A stretch of DNA of 64,000 nt from Granulosicoccus sp045106855. GTDB lineage: Bacteria; Pseudomonadota; Gammaproteobacteria; Granulosicoccales; Granulosicoccaceae. Every line of letters begins with the position of its first letter. Position 1 is the first letter of the stretch. Positions 8,547 through 17,659 of this stretch are shown piece by piece. Made by a program: the position numbers and the translations under genes. Location: NCBI GenBank assembly GCA_045106855.1, contig JBGCFI010000002.1, positions 62,001 to 126,000 on the forward strand. Reading direction: 5' to 3'. The notes beneath the pieces are model-generated. The model searched no databases. It was not told the DNA's origin and worked only from the letters and a program-made list of their open reading frames with translations.

Positions 8547-11500
8547 TTAATTCACCACGATACTGACTCGACGGTTGGCTTTTCTTCCCGTTGCGGTGGC
8601 ATTGGACCTGACAGGGCGCTTCTCACCTGCCCCCAGAACGCGGATCATTTCTCTGTCAATACCTTTTTGTAGCAGAAATTTGCGGACGGCTTCTGCGCGG
8701 CGGACAGAGAGTTGCTGGTTATAGTGTTCAGGACCCCTGCTATCGGTATGTCCTGTAAGCGTAACGCGTGCTCCGGGCGTAGTGCGCAGGTAGTTAACCA
8801 ATGGCTGCAGTTTTTCCTGTATGGAGCGAGTAGGGGTAATTTTGTCAAAACCGAACAACACGGGCTCTTGTACAAAGGCCTGCGCCTTGTTATCAAGGCT
8901 GTTTACTGGCAGCGCAGCACTCAAGTCTGGTTCATGGGCGGCCTCCCGCCGAGCACTTGCCTGGTTTGTACCTGACAGAGTGTGTGCGGTGCCTGTTTTT
9001 CTTTTCTCCAGTTGCTGGCGTGTTGATTCACTGACCAACCAGGTGATCTTGGGAGCAGGTTTCGTCGCCATCATTTGTTCTACGGTTTTTAACCTTAACT
9101 GGTACGGCGTATGTTTATTGGCGCTGAGGTAGTACGGCGCTTGCTGCCCTGCGCTTGCCGAGTTGTTAGAGTCTTGTTTCAACGCAACTCTGGCGGCCTC
9201 TGTGTGTTTCTGCCGCTTGGTTAACCAGTCGAATGAGGGAAGTGTCAATTTGCCCGTCTTATACACAACAGACAGACCCACACGACTTACATCAGCGTCA
9301 TAGTTTACGCCTTCAGCGCGTAGAGACAATCTATTGTTAACGGGTATCTGTATACCTACCCCTGCTAGCCAGTGGGCATTGCTGCCGCGTTGCAACTGAA
9401 GGTTACTCTGGTTACTTATCTTGCCAACCCCGAGTCTGCCGTACACTGTAAAATTTCCGCCAAAACGGCTTAAAGCTGAGCCATCAAGGTGGTAGAGTGC
9501 ACTGAGGTTGACATCTTGATAGTCGATTGCTCCGATAGGATTCAGGTTCGTTGTACCCAAGTTCGAATATTCGAGTTCAACACCTAATGTGCGAGTTAGT
9601 TGATAACCTGCAGTGGTATTCCAGGCAGCGCCCAGGCTGTCCCGACTTTCCAGTTCCGCGTTTTCGATGCCGGGCATCAACCTTGACGCCCCGCCACCAA
9701 TACCCAGATACAGTCCTGTCTGCACATCGGCAATGGTTGGGCCAGCTGCAAGGCTGGTACTGAGAAAAACCAGTAATGTACGCTTAATCGTTTTTACCGT
9801 ACCAACGTGTACCAGGATGAGATAGATAGTAGATAAAATTAACAAAGCGGTGAGAGTGATATCCGGGCTACCTGAGCCTGAGATACTGCATCCGCCGCCA
9901 CCGATTGCCGTCGTGGCAATGATAGGAGCTTGCGGCGTTTCGTCTACGGCGGGTTCAGCGGGACCAACAACTGGGGTGTTACTGTCGGGTAGTCGTATAG
10001 ATGCAATCTGAAAGAACCCGTCACCCTGGCTATCTGCATCAAAGCGATCAGCAATTCCATCTGAATCGTTGTCGGGTTCGCCCAGCACACTGGCATCCAC
10101 ACGATCATCAATACCGTCAGAGTCGCTATCCACACCATTGGTGATCGTGACATCGGCATAGTCGGCTACCCCGTTGGCATTGTTGTCACCACTGATATCC
10201 ACTCGACCATCGCCGTCTACATCAGCATCGACCAGGCCGGATCGTGCAATGTCGAACTGTCCATCATTATCGCTATCAAGATCAACGTAATCCTTATCAC
10301 CGTCTGAGTCAGTGTCGACCAGTTCCAGTGGCACACTGAAATAGCTGTCGTCCATGCCATCGGCATTGACGTCCAGAAAGTTGTCAGCAAGGCCATTGCT
10401 GTCCACGTCGATACCGCCGGCCTCAACAAGGTCGGGAATTCCATCGTTGTCAGAGTCCAGGTCCCGGTGGTTAACAAGCGAATCTCCATCCGGATCGGCA
10501 AGCACCAGGGCAGTTACATCGTTTAGTACATTGTTGATGCTGACGAAGCTGTCAGAAACGGGTGCGATTTCAGCTGCATCGGAAATGCCATCATTGTCTG
10601 AGTCCAGATCGCGAAAATTTCGTATCCCATCCCGATCCGTATCTGCTGGAGTGTCAACGCGTGTCAGGCCGATGAGTGCGGTTTCATCCATCATGCCATC
10701 GTTGTTGGTGTCCAGAGTTGCAGCGAGAGCAGGGTGCTCACTAGCTTCAATTAAATCGAAGATGCCATCGTTGTCTGAATCGATATCGAATTCATTGCCA
10801 ATACCGTCACCATCAGCGTCACTTCCACGCTCAAGGCTGTCGGCCAGAGTGTCACGGTCCATGTCCAGACCTTGAGGTATAACACTGGCATTTAATTGAT
10901 CGCCCTGATACTGCCTTTCAACCTCATCACTGTAACCGTCGTTATCGTCATCAGGGTCGGCATTGTTGCCTAGTCCGTCACGATCACTGTCTTGAGTTTC
11001 AGTAAAGTTGTATGGAAACGCATCCAGCAGATCCGGAACGCCATCATTGTCATCATCCAGGTCTGCAACATCGCCTATACCGTCGTTGTCGTTATCACTG
11101 GATTCAGAGGCAAGTTCCGGGAAGGCATCTTCGGTGTCTGGTACACCATCATTATCATCATCGGTATCTGCCGCATTGCCGATCATGTCAAGATCCGTAT
11201 CTTTCTGTTCGGCAGGATCCAGTGGAAATGCGTCGAGTTCATCGAGCGCACCGTCATTGTCTTTATCATTATCGGCGTTGTCGCCTATACCATCGTTGTC
11301 ACCGTCGCGCTGTTCGGAGGCATCCTGAGGAAATCGATCAGCATTGTCGCCAACACCGTCATTGTCAGAATCTGTAGTTTCGCTCGGATCATTGTCGAAA
11401 GCATCAGCATTGTTGCCTACGCCATCTTCGTCCGAATCAAACCACTCTTCAGCGTCTTCCGGGAAAGCATCCAGACTATCTGCTACGCCGTCCTCGTCGC

Positions 11501-13766
11501 GATCGCTAACGCCTGGTGGTATCTCGCCTAATGGTGTCGGGTCTGAATTGTCTCCGATACCATCATTGTCTGAGTCGGTCGTTTCTGCAGGGTCATCGGG
11601 AAATACATCGGCGTTATCACCCACGCCATCGTTGTCAGAATCGGTCGTCTCGGTTGGCTCATTGGGGAAAGCATCAGCATTGTCACCCACGCCATCGTTG
11701 TCGGTATCCATCGTCTCTGATGGATCATTTGGAAATACATCAGCGTTGTCACCGACCCCGTCATTGTCAGTATCGTTGGTCTCTGCAGGATCAGACGGGA
11801 ATGCATCGGCATTATCACCGACGCCATCGTTGTCGGTATCTATTGTCTCTGAAGGATCATTTGGAAATACATCAGCGTTATCACCGACACCATCGTTGTC
11901 AGAATCGGTCGTCTCTGTGGGATCATTGTCAAACGCATCGAGAACGTCGGCCACGCCGTCGCCGTCAGTATCGTTTGTCTGAGAGGGGTCGTTAGGGAAT
12001 TCATCAGCATTGTCACCGATGCCATCGCTATCCGTATCCTGGGTCTCGGTTGGATCTAGCGGAAATACATCGGCGTTGTCGCCGACCCCGTCATTGTCGG
12101 TATCGTGTGTCTCAGCAGGATCGGTCGGGAATACATCGGCATTATCACCGACACCGTCGTTATCCGTGTCGATTGTCTCGTTTGGATCAGCAGGAAATGC
12201 ATCAGCGTTATCACCAACTTCATCATTGTCGGTATCGGTAGTCTCCGCCGGATCAGACGGGAATGCATCAGCATTATCACCCACGCCGTCACTGTCGGTA
12301 TCGGTGGTCTCGGCTGGATCAGCTGGAAATGCATCGGCGTTATCGCCGACGCCATCGTTGTCGTTATCGGCAGTCTCGGCCGGATCGGTGGGGAATGCAT
12401 CGCCGTTGTCGCCGACGCCATCGTTGTCTGTATCGGTAGACTCTGTCGGATCAGTGGGAAATGCATCCGCGTTGTCGCCGACGCTATCGTTGTCGGTATC
12501 GGCAGTCTCGGCTGGATCGGCGGGGAATGCATCGGCGTTGTTGCCGACACCATCGTTGTCGGTATCGGCAGTTTCGGACGGATCGGCAGGGAATGCATCG
12601 GCGTTGTCCCCGACGCCATCATTGTCGGTATCGGTAGTCTCCGTTGGATCAGCGGGAAATGCATCGGCGTTGTCACCTACGCCATCGTTATCTGCATCTG
12701 CTGATTCGGTGGCATCATTTGGAAAACGGTCATCTGCGTCGGGAACACCATCGTTGTCTGAGTCTGGAGGTAGAGTCCCTCCATTGGGAGTGTCGTCTTC
12801 CGTATCCGGAATTCCGTCGTTGTCATCATCAAGATCCGCCTGATCCCCTATGCCGTCGCCGTCGTTATCGCCACTCTCGTTCTCGTCCAGAGGGAATGTG
12901 TCGGATTCATCGTCTGTGCCATCGTTATCATCGTCCGTATCTGATGTATCGAGTACGCCATCGTCATCGCTATCTGCCTCCGGATCTGATATGACGACTG
13001 GCCCACCGGATAGTCGCATGGTCAAATTGTCGAGACGATCAAATCGCGAGCCACTGGTTGCTGTAACCGACAGATAGGGGTGTATGGTGCTCGCTTGTGT
13101 GATATCCGTATTGACTACATCGTCTTGAGAGAAGATGGCAATAACAGAGCCGACAGTTCCATCCTGACTGGCGTTGCTGATAACTACTGATACATCAAAT
13201 GTACTTTGTGCACCGCTCAGAATTGTAAGTTCAAAGTGATACCAGGTATCTTCAAACAGTACGTCGAATTCATCCAATTCGAAATCGTGCCGCTCCACGG
13301 TAGGACTACTTAATGTGCTTGACAGAATAGTGACTGTACTGTCTGTCGCTATGTAACCAATTCCTGATGATGTATACCCGGAGCTGACTGGCTCATTGAC
13401 ATTGCTCGTTGCAATGCCCAAGCCGCTAAAACCGCGTGCTGTCGAGGTTCGAAAAAAAGCTGACAAACGATAGGAGTCTCCAGCTCCGGTTACAGAATAA
13501 CCGGTCTTCGAGGTCCAGATATCCCCTGAATTCTGTCCAGCTGACGAATTGACCACGCCGGAATTGTCTATTCCTCCGGTGGCCTGATTGAATAGTTGTG
13601 TATTGCTGTCGGAGTTGAACCGGCTTTGCAGGTCAGTGGTATCGTCAAAATCAATGTTGACGATGGTATCTGCGTGCGACACATAGGTTACAAGCGTAAA
13701 CAGATGAAAAACGAGGACAACAGAGGCGAGACGAATAGCCTTTGTAAACTCAGAAACAGAAATCAT
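8547..13766 (-). CDS. giant thrombospondin type 3 repeat protein fused to beta-barrel and OmpA domain
   Basis: A single 1739-residue frame. In order: Sec signal peptide (1 to about 32, ending VTYVSHA); a lectin-like beta-sandwich (about 34-245, with DFDDTTDLQSRFNSD); about 1000 residues of Ca-binding D-x-D-x-D-G-x-x-D repeats (about 255-1250); a proline-rich linker; GGGGCSISGSGSPDITL followed by a membrane-spanning stretch and basic residues (about 1289-1330); a second signal-like stretch ending AAGPTIA; an eight-strand OmpA-like barrel (about 1348-1505, GLYLGIGGGASRL); a basic linker; and an OmpA C-terminal peptidoglycan-binding domain (about 1630-1739) with intact LTGHTDSRG and LSVRRAEAV. 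A surface adhesin or envelope tether is the likely role. The internal signals make it look like two ancestral genes joined. Confidence 0.85.
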   Translation of the reverse strand: MISVSEFTKAIRLASVVLVFHLFTLVTYVSHADTIVNIDFDDTTDLQSRFNSDSNTQLFNQATGGIDNSGVVNSSAGQNSGDIWTSKTGYSVTGAGDSYRLSAFFRTSTARGFSGLGIATSNVNEPVSSGYTSSGIGYIATDSTVTILSSTLSSPTVERHDFELDEFDVLFEDTWYHFELTILSGAQSTFDVSVVISNASQDGTVGSVIAIFSQDDVVNTDITQASTIHPYLSVTATSGSRFDRLDNLTMRLSGGPVVISDPEADSDDDGVLDTSDTDDDNDGTDDESDTFPLDENESGDNDGDGIGDQADLDDDNDGIPDTEDDTPNGGTLPPDSDNDGVPDADDRFPNDATESADADNDGVGDNADAFPADPTETTDTDNDGVGDNADAFPADPSETADTDNDGVGNNADAFPADPAETADTDNDSVGDNADAFPTDPTESTDTDNDGVGDNGDAFPTDPAETADNDNDGVGDNADAFPADPAETTDTDSDGVGDNADAFPSDPAETTDTDNDEVGDNADAFPADPNETIDTDNDGVGDNADVFPTDPAETHDTDNDGVGDNADVFPLDPTETQDTDSDGIGDNADEFPNDPSQTNDTDGDGVADVLDAFDNDPTETTDSDNDGVGDNADVFPNDPSETIDTDNDGVGDNADAFPSDPAETNDTDNDGVGDNADVFPNDPSETMDTDNDGVGDNADAFPNEPTETTDSDNDGVGDNADVFPDDPAETTDSDNDGIGDNSDPTPLGEIPPGVSDRDEDGVADSLDAFPEDAEEWFDSDEDGVGNNADAFDNDPSETTDSDNDGVGDNADRFPQDASEQRDGDNDGIGDNADNDKDNDGALDELDAFPLDPAEQKDTDLDMIGNAADTDDDNDGVPDTEDAFPELASESSDNDNDGIGDVADLDDDNDGVPDLLDAFPYNFTETQDSDRDGLGNNADPDDDNDGYSDEVERQYQGDQLNASVIPQGLDMDRDTLADSLERGSDADGDGIGNEFDIDSDNDGIFDLIEASEHPALAATLDTNNDGMMDETALIGLTRVDTPADTDRDGIRNFRDLDSDNDGISDAAEIAPVSDSFVSINNVLNDVTALVLADPDGDSLVNHRDLDSDNDGIPDLVEAGGIDVDSNGLADNFLDVNADGMDDSYFSVPLELVDTDSDGDKDYVDLDSDNDGQFDIARSGLVDADVDGDGRVDISGDNNANGVADYADVTITNGVDSDSDGIDDRVDASVLGEPDNDSDGIADRFDADSQGDGFFQIASIRLPDSNTPVVGPAEPAVDETPQAPIIATTAIGGGGCSISGSGSPDITLTALLILSTIYLILVHVGTVKTIKRTLLVFLSTSLAAGPTIADVQTGLYLGIGGGASRLMPGIENAELESRDSLGAAWNTTAGYQLTRTLGVELEYSNLGTTNLNPIGAIDYQDVNLSALYHLDGSALSRFGGNFTVYGRLGVGKISNQSNLQLQRGSNAHWLAGVGIQIPVNNRLSLRAEGVNYDADVSRVGLSVVYKTGKLTLPSFDWLTKRQKHTEAARVALKQDSNNSASAGQQAPYYLSANKHTPYQLRLKTVEQMMATKPAPKITWLVSESTRQQLEKRKTGTAHTLSGTNQASARREAAHEPDLSAALPVNSLDNKAQAFVQEPVLFGFDKITPTRSIQEKLQPLVNYLRTTPGARVTLTGHTDSRGPEHYNQQLSVRRAEAVRKFLLQKGIDREMIRVLGAGEKRPVRSNATATGRKANRRVSIVVN
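9727..9902 (-). other. internal sorting-signal-like segment followed by cryptic signal peptide
   Basis: These bases encode residues about 1289-1347 of the giant repeat protein. First comes GGGGCSI, then PDITLTALLILSTIYLILV and basic residues, which resembles C-terminal GGGGC...DVT...TM...RR sorting tails (JDVT-CTERM or Gly-rich CTERM classes) that normally end a protein. Next, KTIKRTLLVFLSTSLAAG and PTIA look like a Sec signal peptide that normally begins one. No ATG, GTG or TTG initiates the second part in frame next to the basic residues: the codon before AAA ACG ATT is GTA. Confidence 0.5.
11570..12710 (-). repeat. 17 tandem 66-bp repeats encoding Ca-binding 22-residue units
   Basis: Within the giant protein, 17 consecutive units of the form DTDNDGVGDNADAFPADPTE plus two residues (22 aa, 66 bp) are nearly identical in protein and very similar in DNA. 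Variation is concentrated at the residues after FP and before DP. Flanking Ca repeats are more diverged and shorter. Such an array can expand and contract by slippage or recombination. The high regularity also leaves several other reading frames open here, which should not be taken as genes. Confidence 0.9.
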
Positions 13767-14110
13767 GGATATTTAACTACCGTTGCTATTTAGCATTTGA
13801 AGAGGACCATTCGGAGGTGGTCCTTCGGTAGGTCTTGCCATCCATGTGCCAGAAAACGTAGCCTGATGCGTAAAGCCCGGTAGATACTAAAACAGCATGT
13901 TTCATTGCTGTGGAATCGGCTTATACATTGGTGTTACCGGCCGATGACTTTGTTGACAAAGGGTTACTTTGTCGCGTTATGTATCGCTGTTAAAGCACAA
14001 ATAACACTGTCAAGTCGTCAATGCAGAATGCCCGGTCTCTGACACAGTGACGTGTCGGTCTTTATTCACGGTTGGGGAGCGCAATGAAGGCCTCCTGTGC
14101 GGCTTACACG
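13767..14110. other. intergenic region with 5' leader hairpin
   Basis: About 340 bp without a convincing gene, upstream of the giant repeat protein and downstream of the methyltransferase gene (both on the minus strand). It holds a perfect 7-bp hairpin, AGGACCA at 13803-13809 and TGGTCCT at 13818-13824 with an 8-nt loop, about 36 bp before the giant gene's ATG and so likely in its leader. I looked for a cyclic-di-GMP (GEMM) riboswitch core and did not find it. Confidence 0.4.
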
Positions 14111-15277
14111 TTAACGTTGACGACTATGTAATACGCTTAATGTTTCTAGGTGAGCCGTTTGTGGAAACATATCCAGCGGGGTGATTGATTCCAGCTTGAA
14201 TTGCTGGTCGGTCAACATGGCCAGATCACGTGCAAGGCTTGCAGGATGACACGATATATAGACGATGATCTGTGGAGGGTTCAGGCAAAGCGCCTCGCAG
14301 ACGGCTTCATCCAGTCCAGCACGTGGCGGATCGACAATACTGAAGCTATCGCTAAGCGGCAGAGACTTGAGAAGCTTCTCTACCTGGCCATGCTGAAAAC
14401 GCAGATTGACGATTCCTGCTTTTAGCGCAGTATCTCTTGCAATACGAATGTTGTCTTCGGAAGAATCGACACCGATGATGTTGCTTTCCGGATAACGCTT
14501 TGCCAGATCGATACTCCAGGTGCCGCGACCGCAGTAGAGATCGATATAACGCTTGTCATGGTATTGACTGGCAATGGATGCCAGCAGGTTTGATAGTTTT
14601 GTGCTGACAGAGGTGTTGACTTGACGAAACCCTGCATCGGTGGAGCTGTCTTCCTTGATTGGCAGTACGGATATAGTGTTGTCGTCTATCGCGATCTCTA
14701 CCTGTCCTTGTGGACCTTGCGAAAGAGCATCTTTCAGATGCTGGTTAATGGCATCTTGTGCAATTGCACAGTTTTCGACGGCGACCAGTTCATTGCTTCC
14801 ACGTTTTCTAAAGTGAAACTGGTTGTTCTTGACTTCACCCCGGATACGATTGCGATAATTAAATTCGTTATCGGAGGGTATGATCGGATTGATGTGTGGG
14901 TTTTCAATTTTTCCGATGCGAGACAGCGCTTCTGTCAAGTGTTGTACTTTAGTGGCGAGTTGCAAGTTGTAAGGCAGGTGTTGCCAGTCACAGCCTCCGC
15001 AGTGTTCGAAAAACTGGCATGGAGGTGTCTGCCGCTCGGGCGAACGCCTTACTATCTCCAGTACTTGTCCTCGAATGAAAGATTTTTTCCGGGTAGTGGG
15101 CTTTATTTTCACGCGCTCACCAGGTGCTGTGAACGGCACAAATACGACCTGTCCATTGCTGCGCCCGACGCCATCGCCATTGCTACCCAGAGAATCTATG
15201 TCCAGCGTGATATCAGACGCGGTTTTTCTTGCTGGTCCGCGCCGGTATTTATTCCAGCCTGTTTTATCTTTGCTCAC
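14111..15277 (-). CDS. 23S rRNA/tRNA (uracil-5-)-methyltransferase, RumA/TrmA family
   Basis: An RNA m5U methyltransferase of 388 residues with GTG start. An N-terminal TRAM domain (LDIDSLGSNGDGVGR... VPFTAPGERV) is followed by the [4Fe-4S] cysteines of CQFFEHCGGCDWQHL plus the later ENCAIAQ, as in RlmD. The SAM-binding motif is YIDLYCGRGTWSIDLA, then DPPRAGLDEAV and the catalytic cysteine in YISCHPASLARDL. RlmD versus RlmC or TrmA specificity cannot be settled by eye, so no symbol is given; the cluster cysteines favour RlmD-like. It is divergent from the Gfo/Idh/MocA gene about 90 bp away. Confidence 0.88.
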   Translation of the reverse strand: MSKDKTGWNKYRRGPARKTASDITLDIDSLGSNGDGVGRSNGQVVFVPFTAPGERVKIKPTTRKKSFIRGQVLEIVRRSPERQTPPCQFFEHCGGCDWQHLPYNLQLATKVQHLTEALSRIGKIENPHINPIIPSDNEFNYRNRIRGEVKNNQFHFRKRGSNELVAVENCAIAQDAINQHLKDALSQGPQGQVEIAIDDNTISVLPIKEDSSTDAGFRQVNTSVSTKLSNLLASIASQYHDKRYIDLYCGRGTWSIDLAKRYPESNIIGVDSSEDNIRIARDTALKAGIVNLRFQHGQVEKLLKSLPLSDSFSIVDPPRAGLDEAVCEALCLNPPQIIVYISCHPASLARDLAMLTDQQFKLESITPLDMFPQTAHLETLSVLHSRQR

Positions 15278-15370
15278 CGTCGGAGTATACCGTTTAGACT
15301 TTCAGGTAGCCGGGTTTATCTCGTTTGTGTAGTCTTCAACCTTGTTCAATCAAACCAGGGATAGCCTATT

Positions 15371-16402
15371 GTGAGCACGACTATCAAGGTCGCCTGTGTT
15401 GGAGGCGGATTTTTCAGCCAGTTTCATTTCGATGCCTGGCAGCGTATTCCTGAGACGAGTTTGTGTGGGGTGTGTGATATCGATCATGCGCGAGCGGCGG
15501 CGACAGGTCACCCTGCCTACACCGATCTGGGGCGTATGCTCACGGAGATATCGCCGGATATTCTCGATGTCATTACTCCGCCGGCGACTCACGTTGAGAT
15601 TATTGAGCAGGCCATCGACCTTGGTGTACGCGTGATTATCTGTCAAAAGGCCTTTTGTCGAAATCTTGCGGAAGCAGTTTCCGTGGCAGAGACAGCCGCC
15701 AATGCCGGCATAACGCTAATAGTTCATGAAAATTTCCGCTTTCAACCGTGGTTTCGAGCGGTACGTCAACAGTTAGATGAACAGGCGCTGGGTCAGGTGC
15801 AGCAGGCCTTGTTTCGTTTGCGCACAGGTGACGGGCAGGGGCCCAATGCCTACATGGACCGCCAGCCATACTTCCAGAAGATGCAGCAGCTGTTAATCCA
15901 TGAAACGGGTGTCCATTACATCGATACCTTTTGTTATCTTTTTGGCGAGCCCACCGCGGTGTATGCTGATTTACGACGACTCAATCCGGCCATTGCCGGT
16001 GAAGATGCAGGTTTAGTCATATTTGATTTTCCCGAGCAGCTTAAAGCTGTTCTGGATGGTAACCGCCACCTGGATTTCGAGGCCGTTAATACGCGAGTCA
16101 CCTTTGGCGTGTTTATTGTGGAAGGAACGGAAGCCTGCTTGAAACTCTATGGTGACGGTCGTCTTACCCAGCGACAATTCGGTAGCCAGCAAGAGCGAAC
16201 TCTGCTGGAGCCCACAAAATCTCCTGGGTTCGCTGGTGATTGTGTTTATGCACTAAGTCGCCATGTGGTGGATCATATGTTGAACGGCGCCGAGGTCGAG
16301 AATACAGCACAGCAGTATTTACAGATTCTGCGGCTTGAACAGCTGGTCTACGACTCTGCAGCCAGGGGATGCAAGCTTTCAGTTCTCGCTGAAACCGTTT
16401 AA
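15371..16402 (+). CDS. Gfo/Idh/MocA family oxidoreductase
   Basis: A 343-residue NAD(P)-dependent oxidoreductase with GTG start. The Rossmann fingerprint is VACVGGGFFSQFHFDAW, and the family motif around EKP appears here as IICQKAFCRN, with Q-K in place of the usual E-K-P. The substrate-domain histidine region reads LLIHETGVHYIDTFCYLFG. These enzymes act on sugars, inositols and related polyols. First gene of a likely operon with the acyl-CoA dehydrogenase (30 bp gap) and the APH kinase. The atypical Q for E leaves activity to be tested. Confidence 0.85.
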   Translation: MSTTIKVACVGGGFFSQFHFDAWQRIPETSLCGVCDIDHARAAATGHPAYTDLGRMLTEISPDILDVITPPATHVEIIEQAIDLGVRVIICQKAFCRNLAEAVSVAETAANAGITLIVHENFRFQPWFRAVRQQLDEQALGQVQQALFRLRTGDGQGPNAYMDRQPYFQKMQQLLIHETGVHYIDTFCYLFGEPTAVYADLRRLNPAIAGEDAGLVIFDFPEQLKAVLDGNRHLDFEAVNTRVTFGVFIVEGTEACLKLYGDGRLTQRQFGSQQERTLLEPTKSPGFAGDCVYALSRHVVDHMLNGAEVENTAQQYLQILRLEQLVYDSAARGCKLSVLAETV

Positions 16403-16432
16403 TGTAGAGATTCTCACAAGGGCAAATCCGTT

Positions 16433-17650
16433 ATGTATCAGTACAGTGAAAAGTCAATGGCTTTGCAAAGTGCATTGCAAAGTTTCATGGATGAGCACAT
16501 TTATCCGAATGAGCATGTTCACGCGCAGCAGCTACGCGAAGCAAGCCATCGATTTTCGCCGTTACCTATCGTAGAGTCTTTAAAAACAAAGGCCCTTGAG
16601 ATAGGACTTTGGAACCTGTTTGTTCCCGAGGAGCATGCCGAATATTCGTTGCACGGGGGAGTGGGTTTTTTTGACTATGCGCCACTGGCTGAAATCATGG
16701 GTCGTGTTCAGTGGTGTGCCGAGGTTTTCAATTGCAGTGCACCTGATACCGGCAATATGGAAGTCTTCATGAATTTCGCCACCGATGAACAGAAAAAGCA
16801 GTGGCTTGAACCGCTTCTGGCCGGACAGATCAGATCCTCCTATGCGATGACCGAACCGCAAGTGGCCTCAAGTGATGCTACCAACATCGAACTGCAGATA
16901 GTTCGGGAATCCGATCATTGGCGACTTGATGGCAAAAAATGGTTTATCACGGGCGCTATGAACGAGAGAACAAAAATCTTCATCGTCATGGGTAAGAGCG
17001 ATCCGCAAAACCCTGATCGCCACCTTCAACAAACGCAGGTGCTGGTGCCCAAAGAGACGCCTGGCGTGAGTATTGTCCGGTCACTGACAACACTGGGTTA
17101 CGATGACGCACCAGTTGGTCATGCCGAGGTCCATTTTTCCGATGTCAAGGTGCCGCTGGAAAATGTTCTTCTCGGGGCAGGGCGTGGTTTTGAAATTGCT
17201 CAAACCCGACTGGGACCCGGCCGAATGCACCATTGTATGAGGCTCATTGGGGCAGCTCAGCGGGCACTTGAAATTACCTGTCGGCGGGTTGAATCACGAT
17301 CAACGTTTGGACGAAAGCTCAGTCAGCATCAATCAGTGAGAGAAGATATTTCTCGCATTTTTTCTGAGATTGAAATGGCTCGTCTGTTACTGCTTAAAAC
17401 CTGTCACAAGATCGATACGGCGGGTGTTAACGAATCTATAGACATGATAGCTGCCACTAAAACGACGATTCCGTTACTCGTGCAAAATGTGCTCGATCGC
17501 TGCATGCAGATGCACGGTGCCGGTGGTCTGACCGAGGACTATTTTATGGCGGAGGCCTTCAATTATGCGCGCTGGTGCCGACAGGCAGATGGCCCTGATC
17601 AGGTTCATCAGATGGCATTGGGAAAGAAGATCATTCAGCGGTACGCATAA
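16433..17650 (+). CDS. acyl-CoA dehydrogenase (ACAD11/LvaC-like)
   Basis: A 405-residue flavoenzyme with the standard layout: an all-alpha N-terminal domain, YAMTEPQVASSDATNI (FAD/substrate motif), a middle beta domain with GKKWFITGAM, then the C-terminal four-helix domain with FGRKLSQHQSVREDI and MQMHGAGGLTEDY. It starts at ATG 16433 and ends 9 bp before an APH-type kinase gene. In human ACAD10/11 and bacterial LvaA/LvaC, the same two activities cooperate: a kinase phosphorylates a 4-hydroxyacyl-CoA and the dehydrogenase-like enzyme eliminates phosphate. The pairing here suggests that role by inference. Confidence 0.88.
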   Translation: MYQYSEKSMALQSALQSFMDEHIYPNEHVHAQQLREASHRFSPLPIVESLKTKALEIGLWNLFVPEEHAEYSLHGGVGFFDYAPLAEIMGRVQWCAEVFNCSAPDTGNMEVFMNFATDEQKKQWLEPLLAGQIRSSYAMTEPQVASSDATNIELQIVRESDHWRLDGKKWFITGAMNERTKIFIVMGKSDPQNPDRHLQQTQVLVPKETPGVSIVRSLTTLGYDDAPVGHAEVHFSDVKVPLENVLLGAGRGFEIAQTRLGPGRMHHCMRLIGAAQRALEITCRRVESRSTFGRKLSQHQSVREDISRIFSEIEMARLLLLKTCHKIDTAGVNESIDMIAATKTTIPLLVQNVLDRCMQMHGAGGLTEDYFMAEAFNYARWCRQADGPDQVHQMALGKKIIQRYA

Positions 17651-17659
17651 ACTGCCTAC

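Noticed and set aside
11008..12843. Long plus-strand open frames (Ser/Pro-rich) opposite the giant repeat gene
   Set aside because: They arise from the 66-bp repeat being free of stops in other frames; low-complexity translation, no ribosome-binding sites, no family resemblance.
13767..13860. Possible cyclic-di-GMP riboswitch in the leader of the giant repeat gene
   Set aside because: A simple hairpin is present but the conserved GEMM core and tetraloop-receptor features were not found.
14621..15364. 247-codon plus-strand frame opposite the RNA methyltransferase
   Set aside because: Antisense shadow of a gene with all family motifs intact.
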